Shown one piece after another: positions 57,256 through 64,000 of a stretch of 64,000 nucleotides of DNA; position 1 is the stretch's first letter, and each line of letters opens with the position of its first letter. Under the pieces are notes generated by a model. The model made no database searches, was not told the origin of the DNA, and worked only from the letters and a program-made list of their open reading frames with translations. The DNA comes from Branchiostoma floridae (taxonomy: Eukaryota > Chordata > Leptocardii > Amphioxiformes > Branchiostomatidae), in NCBI RefSeq assembly GCF_000003815.2, contig NC_049985.1, positions 4,678,234 to 4,742,233 on the forward strand, read 5' to 3'. The position numbers and the translations under genes are program-made.

Positions 57256-58376
57256 TCCAACGTTTGTACAAGGCTTAATTCATCCGCTGGCTGCAAGCCT
57301 CTTCTTTTGTTTTACGAAGAATATACCATTTGACTTATTCATTGTCCGGTGCATGGATCAATATATGAGAAATCCACGACATCATTCATTTATTTTCGTA
57401 ATACAGTGGAAGCCAGTTAATTGCACAACGGATCGACGCACACTTCTCTTAACTGCACGGAATCCCAAAATCCCAAACCGGTGCGGCCCAGCTAGATAGC
57501 TTCGCATTAATATTATTGCACCAAATGGATAATTGCACGAAATTCACTGACAAATATGCCATGCAATTAAGCGGCTTCTACTGTACAATGTACTCAGTAA
57601 TTTGGTGAAAACAAAATCTCAGTAGGTGAGCATCCAGTAGGTGACGCTCCTATGAGCTTGGTGTTTTGGCCGGCAAATAACCTTTATTTCAATATCAGAC
57701 TACTGCCTCAGCAATTTCCGTCACCTCAGGCGACCTCAAGAGATTCACAATAAAGCCGCTAGCCCTAAAGCATCATACATGTAGTACCATCAATCAATGT
57801 AATAAAACTGTCAAACTGTCAGTTTCTACGTTCTGGTAGTATGATTAGGGTGGCAAGTTGCCACTGGCAACCTTAGGCCATAGCACGGCAAACAATTCAT
57901 ACATCAGTGTGGCTTGGTGTAAACAGGCACGGTAAGGAAATCATTCTTACTTACATAACCTCCTTGCTTACACTCATCTCCTAACTTCCAGATCCTAACG
58001 ACGACCTTGTAATTTTTGTTTGTTTGTACTACCTACCCGGTGAATCGCCAAGTTAACGTTTGTACAGAAGAGTACAAGTTGCATATCAGGACAGATTTAA
58101 ATGACCCACTCAACCAGAAATGTTGCCCCCTAAAAAATAGTGAGTTTTGTACGTTTTATAATAAACTTCTTGATGATATCTTTTGGTGTTATTTCTATGC
58201 ATTCATTGAAATATATTGAAGTGATACTGGTAGTTGTAGATTATTGGTGAAACAGTACACATCTGGCGATGTGGTTTACAAACATGTATTCGCAACACGT
58301 ATGTGAAAAGGAAATAAATGAAAAGGAGACAATCCTTAAGCTAAATGAGAACAATATGCAGTCTCCATCCATACCT

Positions 58377-58420
58377 TCAAGGACGTTATATCAGAAGGCC
58401 TTCTGATATAACGTCCTTGA
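58377..58420. repeat. Perfect 44-bp palindrome, no loop
   Basis: The two 22-base halves, beginning TCAAGGACGTTATATCAG and centred on AGAAGG|CCTTCT, are exact reverse complements. Pairing stops at both outer edges. Either a cruciform-forming site or a joint created by inverted duplication or assembly. Confidence 0.95.
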
Positions 58421-58727
58421 TACCTTGCAGTAACTGTTTGAATTTGGATATTTTTGGAAAGAACTCGTGGTAAGCAGTTCTAAAACTTACCAGGTAAGAA
58501 TACGGCTTTACCTCAATATCAAAGATAACTAGCAAACAACTAGCTATCAAAAGGAAGGTCGACAAAAATTCCTTTGTAATCAACAGACAATAGGAGTAAA
58601 ATATTTATCCCTGTCCCTCGCGTACCACCAGATCAGTGGTAATTTTCTATTTTGCATGTGAAAGAATCGACTTTGAGGGCGTGTCTTTTTCGATAAGCGC
58701 GATGGGTTCTTTTGATGGGTTCTTTTA

Positions 58728-58897
58728 ATCTCCAAGCAGATTCCTCCGTGGCAGTAACATAAGCTGGGGAAGGAGTTTAGCCGGCAGAGGAGTAATATTG
58801 GTCCGATGGTAGAAATGCTAGTAGTTACCTTCGCCAAAGTCCTTCCCCAACTTATGTTACTGTCTTATGCCACGGAGGAATCTGCTTGGAGATAAGG
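58728..58897. mobile_element. MITE-like hairpin element, copy 3
   Basis: AATCTCCAAGCAGATTCCTC at the left and GAGGAATCTGCTTGGAGAT at the right are perfect terminal inverted repeats; inner CGTGGCAGTAACATAAG pairs with CTTATGTTACTGTC, with small indels. The middle holds GGTAGAAATGCTAGTAGTTA, also found alone at 63655. Confidence 0.85.
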
Positions 58898-59869
58898 GTT
58901 CTTTTACGTGCTTGAGGTGCGGTTCTTTCCGACTTGATATGAAGAAAATTAGAGAAAACACCATTATGATTAGGCATTACTGCTTCCTTCATCTTCCCAC
59001 AATAATGTAATGTTTTACAAAAGTATGCACCACAACATTCGTATTGGTTGATGGATTAGAAGGAATAATAGCCACTGGTAGGATTCTAGCCTAACTTTAT
59101 TCGCCAGTGCACGTTGAAGTTGAATACAGGAATTAATGAATGCCTTGTTGACTATGAGACTATGTTTTGTCGCTTCGTTTCTTGTCACAACGTTTATGTT
59201 GTCTATGTTGAAAATTTAGCCATCTTGTTTATTTACGCATCTTGTTTTTCTATCTTTTCGCCCTATCTTACTACTTTTTAAGTCTGCAGCTTATGCCATC
59301 CATATGATGTACTTGCTTTGGCCTTATCTCAATATCAGGCTGCTACCCCAGCAAGGTCCGTCACCTCAGGCGACCTGTTCGGAGAACTGTGGGCCAGGGT
59401 GTTTTCGATCATACTAGTATAAACAGACTATCCAAGTTGGCATCATTATCTGAAATACGGACCGCCTGCGGTTATGGCCGCGTCAGCTATGAAAGATTTA
59501 CACATTCAAGTGCTTCCCATACGCTGCTTGTCAGTGTTCAAGTCTATGGATCCCACATGTCACGTCTGGGCCGCAAGCAGAGCCCACAGGATGTCTAAGC
59601 TCCCCAGGTGAGCTTACATAACACAACAGCCTCATTACTTTGGTGACACCCTGTGGCACAAATGATCATCATATGCCTGGCAGATTTCCAACTTTAACTC
59701 ATATCAGGCCTGATATCATCGCTGTGAAGCAAATCTTTCAGACATTTGTGAAGATCAAATAATTATACCTTTATAGGTCGATGACATCCAGGTAGTGAGA
59801 TACGCCAATAAGCAGTTACTTAAACAACTGGGTATGATTTTGGAAACGGTCAGACGTTCAGACAATGCG

Positions 59870-59969
59870 NNNNNNNNNNNNNNNNNNNNNNNNNNNNNNN
59901 NNNNNNNNNNNNNNNNNNNNNNNNNNNNNNNNNNNNNNNNNNNNNNNNNNNNNNNNNNNNNNNNNNNNN
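59870..59969. other. Assembly gap (100 N)
   Basis: Gap of unknown size inside a dispersed repeat (GGTATGATTTTGGAAACGGT lies just to its left). Confidence 0.99.
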
Positions 59970-60311
59970 TACTTTTAAAGAGTTAAATGACCATGGCCAT
60001 CTCTGGGGAAACCTGTTCGTTGTAACCGATCAGGCACATGTCTCCATGACGTGCCCTGTTTGTGTACATGTGACAGTTCGCCTGACCGGTAAGACACAGT
60101 CAGGATCAAGCTAAGGAGAAGAAAGGACGTCAGTGACTGTTTTCGTGCTGTCTTTTGAATGTGTGAGTACTGCTTGACTTCCATAACTCTCGTGTTGAAC
60201 ATTCAGGACTAGCCTCCTTCACCGGCGTCTCTGGGGGCCTTGGCGTAAGTTGTTTTTTTGGGGGGGGGGGGGGGCGGGGGGTGGATTCCCCATTTTTAAC
60301 CGGGGATACGT

Positions 60312-60388
60312 CGGAAAAAGAAAATATGCCGGGAAAGGAAAAATGCTTTCCCGGGATTTTTCCTTTTCCGGCATATTTTCCTTTTCAG
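60312..60388. repeat. Long hairpin with one mismatch in a 24-bp core
   Basis: AAAATATGCCGGGAAAGGAA pairs with TTCCTTTTCCGGCATATTTT around a GC-rich loop, with weaker pairing outside. A G run of about 20 lies just upstream (60257-60280). Confidence 0.8.
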
Positions 60389-60867
60389 CCGCCATTTTGT
60401 TGCCCCTTTCATGGCTTTGATGGCAGTCTTCTATAAACGTCACAGTTCGGATAGCTTACCTGTGGAATGTACATTTCTTTGTTCTCCCTTCGTCACATAG
60501 ATTAGGTTTCAGACGACACCTGAATGCTGGCAACGGTACAGTGAGTTTCTGTGCTTTAGAAAACACTAGCTGTTGACCTTGACTTTGACCTCGAAAGTCA
60601 CATTGCTGTTTTCTTACCTTCAAGATCAAGGAGAGGTAAGGAGGTGCACCCTGCCTGTAGCGACCGCGCCGCCATAAAGTACTGTTTTCTTGTTGTTTTT
60701 CCTACTACATGTGAGTACATGAGTTCTTTCATTTCCTTCTCGCAACACTCAAGTCAGCTGTCACACATTAAGGAGCTTCTAGCGACTTTGTTCCCGACTA
60801 CTTTCTAACCTGGGTTGGGTGTAGCCTGGCATTCATCCTATTCTTTTCTTTCGTTTGTTTTGCATAC

Positions 60868-61232
60868 CCGGTAAACCGCCTTCTGGCGTAACACACCAGG
60901 TTTGTTCTTAACAGTACAAGCTGCATATCTGGACAGATTTATTTGATCGACTCACACCGGGAAGGACCCCTACTCTTTTCGATAAGTGCGGTGGGTTCTT
61001 AACGAGCGCGAGGTGTGACTCTCCCTAAATACGGGACGTCCATTTAACGTCCTATTCGAGGGACTGCCCTAACAGAAGCTACGTACTTATTTTCACCTGA
61101 GTGAAGTGAGGAAAGTCGTGTAAAGTGCCTTCCCCAAGGGCACAAGATCGGTGGCACATCAACGGATTTGAACCCAGAACCTCTGGGTTATAAATCGAAC
61201 ACCCTGGCAATTGCACTATTGTGCCACGCGAC
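60868..61232 (-). mobile_element. Composite repeat with tRNA-like end (SINE-like)
   Basis: The minus strand from 61232 begins with a tRNA-like head: A-box-like TGGCACAATAGTGCA and B box GGTTCAAATCC about 45 bases later. The body then runs through CTTGGGGAAGGCACTTTACA to the GATAAG repeat words (CCGCACTTATCGAAAAGAGT). This suggests that the GATAAG repeat is the body or tail of a tRNA-derived SINE. Confidence 0.6.
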
Positions 61233-62779
61233 CGCACTCTAGCTTCCGTTTTTGCCTCTGAACGCTTTGAAGATGAATATGACTCTTGCCCTACTCTGAT
61301 TTTTTTTAAAATTCATAATCGGCACTCGGCTGGGTTAGACGACTTTAAGAGACTAGCTAGTACTAGCAACTTTGCCGACCAATTAAGACTCCCAACCACA
61401 CATGACGGCAGACCTCGCTCACGACTAGCTCCCAAACAATGGTCTAGGGACTCGATTCGTATCGTTTTCTGGTCTCATCAATACTTATCGACAAACCGAA
61501 TACGAAAACAATCCATCCAGGTGTTCTTGAGTTATGCTGGTCTTCTACAAAATTGGGCTTTAGTTAATGTTTGTCAGGTAAATCTGGTAATGGCTTTAGG
61601 CGATACATGGCGCCAGTATAGATTTACTGGATGTAGTTCTGGATGTAGCCACAGTCTACGCTGTAGGGCTGATATCAATTAGGATTTTACCATGGTCAAT
61701 ATTAACCGAAGGAGGCCATATAGTTTTGTATTAGTAAATTTCCCATTTTTGTGTAGTGAGCTCTCCGTATCTAACACCAGGTGTCATTTAAACTACTGCG
61801 AGATCATGTCCCAGGCAAGACAAGCACGGGTACGTCTGGGAATGTGGTGCCATCACAATAGAGCTAAATCCTACATAAGCCTGATAATCGTTGTGTCAAG
61901 CACCACATGCCAAAAGCAACCATTTCCAGGCTCTTCGTGCTGTGTGGGGGCGTTGTCACAGATAACCGTAGAAGTGTAAATAAGGCCACAGCAAGTAAAT
62001 TTTATGGATGACATCCTCTGTAGACTACAAAAATACAAGATGGCTACATGTACATTTTCAAAAATAGGCACCATAAAGTTCTTATGACTGTTGTAAAAAG
62101 AATTAAAGGGACAAAACATGGTATCAGAGCCTACAAGGCGTTCATTCCTGTATTTAAGACCTGTACTTGTGTGGTAAAAGTGATACTAGTATGGTAGACT
62201 GGCATCACCAACAAAGTTGGTAACCACACTCATAGCTTCCATATTGGTGTCACTTTTACAACTATCCAATAAGTTTCATTTCTACAACTACAGTCCTTGC
62301 TACCTCGCAAGTGTCACTTCTACAAGTACAATTATAAGGCTGCAACACAATATATTTGACTTTATCGTCATGTTGACCATCCCTGCGCGTGCAGAAGAAA
62401 AAATTCTTTTTTTTTTTTTCTTCTGAAATCAGGTCATCCATAAAATTTTCTTCGTGGCCTAAGTAGGGCGCTGACTGAACTTTGACATGTACCGTACAGA
62501 CTTGGCACGACCTTTGTCCTCTCTTTTTGAAAGAGACGGTATAGCCGTCGTAGCAGCGTTGGATCTTCTTCTAGTCCAGGTCTTTTCCATGGTCAGCTGG
62601 TGCAACTTTCCGTTGGTATGGCCACCATCTTCGTCTATAATTTTAACACGGACAGTCGTGAATTTGTCGTAAAAAATTGCGTCTGTCTTCATGATGATAG
62701 GAAAGTTTGACGTAGATCCTTGCTGACCGTAGTAAAGGTATCTGTAGTAGTATGTTTGCAGAAGATCCTATGTTTTAAA
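61233..62779. other. Spacer with unassigned open frames
   Basis: A 153-codon plus frame (61221-61682) and a 77-codon minus frame (62459-62692, basic, MKTDAIFYDKFTTVRVKIID at its start) show no recognisable domains and no flanking exons. A T-run lies at about 62407-62420. Confidence 0.3.
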
Positions 62780-63056
62780 GTCCATCCCATACCAAATGGT
62801 ACATCGGGCGGCGCCCATCTCCGTTTCAATAGTCCTTGAGCCACATAGCTTTGTGTAATCACTACAGCAGGGGGCTAGGCCACTGTTAGTGCTCTGTTTG
62901 TTCAACTACCATACTCTTTTCCGAATGCTGAGTGCTACGCAGAGGAAGCAACATGTACCATTGTTATGACTTTGGTATGACTCGGCCGGGGACCGAACTC
63001 ACGACCTACCGAATGCAAGGCGAACACTCCATCCACTTGACCATTGCACTGGTCCA
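62780..63056 (-). mobile_element. SINE-like element with tRNA-like head, copy 2
   Basis: The minus strand starts at about 63056 with a tRNA-like sequence: A-box-like TGGTCAAGTGGATGG and B-box-like GAGTTCGGTCCCC. It then continues GGCCGAGTCATACC into the body shared with 35275-35530. This is the standard layout of a tRNA-derived SINE. Confidence 0.65.
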
Positions 63057-63294
63057 CAGAAGATCCTATGAAGAAGAACAAATTGTACTGACTTGATTTA
63101 TCCAGTTCTTTTCTGTTAAGTTGATTTGGTAAGTTCATTAAAATGGATTGTTTCTTCTTTTGTAGTGATTTTAGAGGTGACCTGTCCTCGACAAGGAATA
63201 CCTGTTTCACTGTTGTGGAGAAGCGTGATAGATAAACGAATAAATATCAAGTTGACAAATTCGTGCATGTTATTCCAGATTTCGGCCTTAAAAA

Positions 63295-63474
63295 ATGTCC
63301 GGATCTTTTGGTACTGCCCATTCTGAGGAGCGTCTTGCCGCAAGGCAGGAGCTTGAACGTCTCACGAAGAAGTACAACTTCCTTGAGCCAGACCGCGGGA
63401 ACCTGGACGACCCAAAGATCAAGTGGAGATTCACCAAGCCCGACTATACTCAGGCGAACCTCGAATACATGAAG
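63295..63474 (+). CDS. First coding exon of a gene continuing beyond the window; SnoaL-like / pathogen-related candidate
   Basis: ATG at 63295 (AAAAATG context) opens 60 codons that end exactly at AAG|GTGAGT (63474, phase 0). An acceptor-like TTATTCCAG lies 16 bases upstream, so this may be exon 2 after a non-coding exon. The peptide is charged (SEERLAARQELERLTKKYNF) and then has DDPKIKWRFTKPDYTQANLE, which resembles the N-terminal W-R-x-x-x-P-x-Y segment of plant-type pathogen-related proteins with a SnoaL-like fold. That match is from memory and weak. The next exon is not visible before 64000. Confidence 0.6.
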
Positions 63475-63651
63475 GTGAGTCATGGTTGATTCCTTTGATG
63501 TAGTTCCTACAATAAAGGCTTTACCATGTGGTATTATGACAGTTTTTTTTTTTTTTGGTCACACTCAATACACACCCAATGTCGAGATTTCAGTACGCAT
63601 ACGTGTTTTTCCTGTTTTCTAGGAGAGCCCGTAGCTTTCTGGAACGCTTCC

Positions 63652-63690
63652 GATGGTAGAAATGCTAGTAGTTACCTTCGCCAAAGATTT
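63652..63690 (+). repeat. Fragment of the MITE at 58728
   Basis: GATGGTAGAAATGCTAGTAG and the following TTACCTTCGCCAAAG are identical to 58806-58841, but without the terminal inverted repeats. Confidence 0.8.
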
Positions 63691-64000
63691 ATATTCTCCA
63701 AAGAGCGACCACTCCCTATAGTTCCATTATCCGCTCAGACCTCGGCTTGAAAATTACCACCGTCGGTGGCACCTTTTTCGTGTCAACAATTGTTTTTCGT
63801 GACACCGAATGCACGGTTCGAGCCCCACCTCTTCGAGCAGATGAAGCGGTCGGGCTAACTGTAAATTTTGAAATGTTTCGCGGTTTTCGCGCTGATATTT
63901 CTACAGCGAAATCACGACACAGCGAACAGGAATTTTATCGTACCTCCTATCTCTCTCTGCCCAAGCAGCGAGCAATAATACGGCTTACATTCCGCTTTTT

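Noticed and set aside
61221-61682. 153-codon plus-strand frame after a SINE-like repeat
   Set aside because: Its start lies inside the tRNA-like repeat and the rest has no recognisable protein pattern.

Overview
The window is animal genomic DNA, most likely from an amphioxus (Branchiostoma) or a close invertebrate deuterostome. Reasons: genes are split into many short exons with standard GT..AG junctions; introns and spacers are full of microsatellites, short hairpin (MITE-like) elements and tRNA-derived repeats; one gene joins a nucleotidyltransferase domain to a long kinesin-light-chain-type TPR array, a combination I associate with amphioxus. The genus is an inference. There are no operons, CRISPR arrays or bacterial features. 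Five N runs (9745-9844, 18712-18811, 26247-26346, 27733-28512, 59870-59969) show that this is a draft scaffold.

Layout. 1-3400: spacer with a perfect RFX X-box. 3408-16985 (+): a complete 20-exon BBS7 gene, 715 codons, encoding a BBSome subunit for ciliary membrane traffic. About 17.6-19.6 kb (-): an unrecognised, probably secreted, highly charged helical protein, convergent with BBS7. 19.6-23.7 kb: repeats and one weak cysteine-rich ORF. 23722-42079 (-): a 16-exon (or more) major facilitator transporter of the TetA / zinc-induced-facilitator-like type, with a duplicated glycosylated loop and a duplicated acidic tail carrying two dileucine sorting motifs. Its last large intron holds about 7 kb of repeats, including an array of small palindromes and two repeat elements that share ends. 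44600-51840 (+): a TPR plus nucleotidyltransferase gene inactivated by at least five indels and one nonsense codon, with about 22 TPR units of 126 bp in one exon. 52-63 kb: repeat-rich spacer with a duplicated non-coding exon-like block, a perfect 44-bp palindrome, SINEs and a tRNA-like sequence. 63295-63474 (+): the first coding exon of a gene that continues past the window, possibly a SnoaL-like pathogen-related protein.

The genes do not form one pathway. The strongest leads are the TPR-nucleotidyltransferase locus, the repeated targeting signals of the transporter, the palindrome array in its intron, and two places in BBS7 where an exon end and its splice donor have been tandemly copied.
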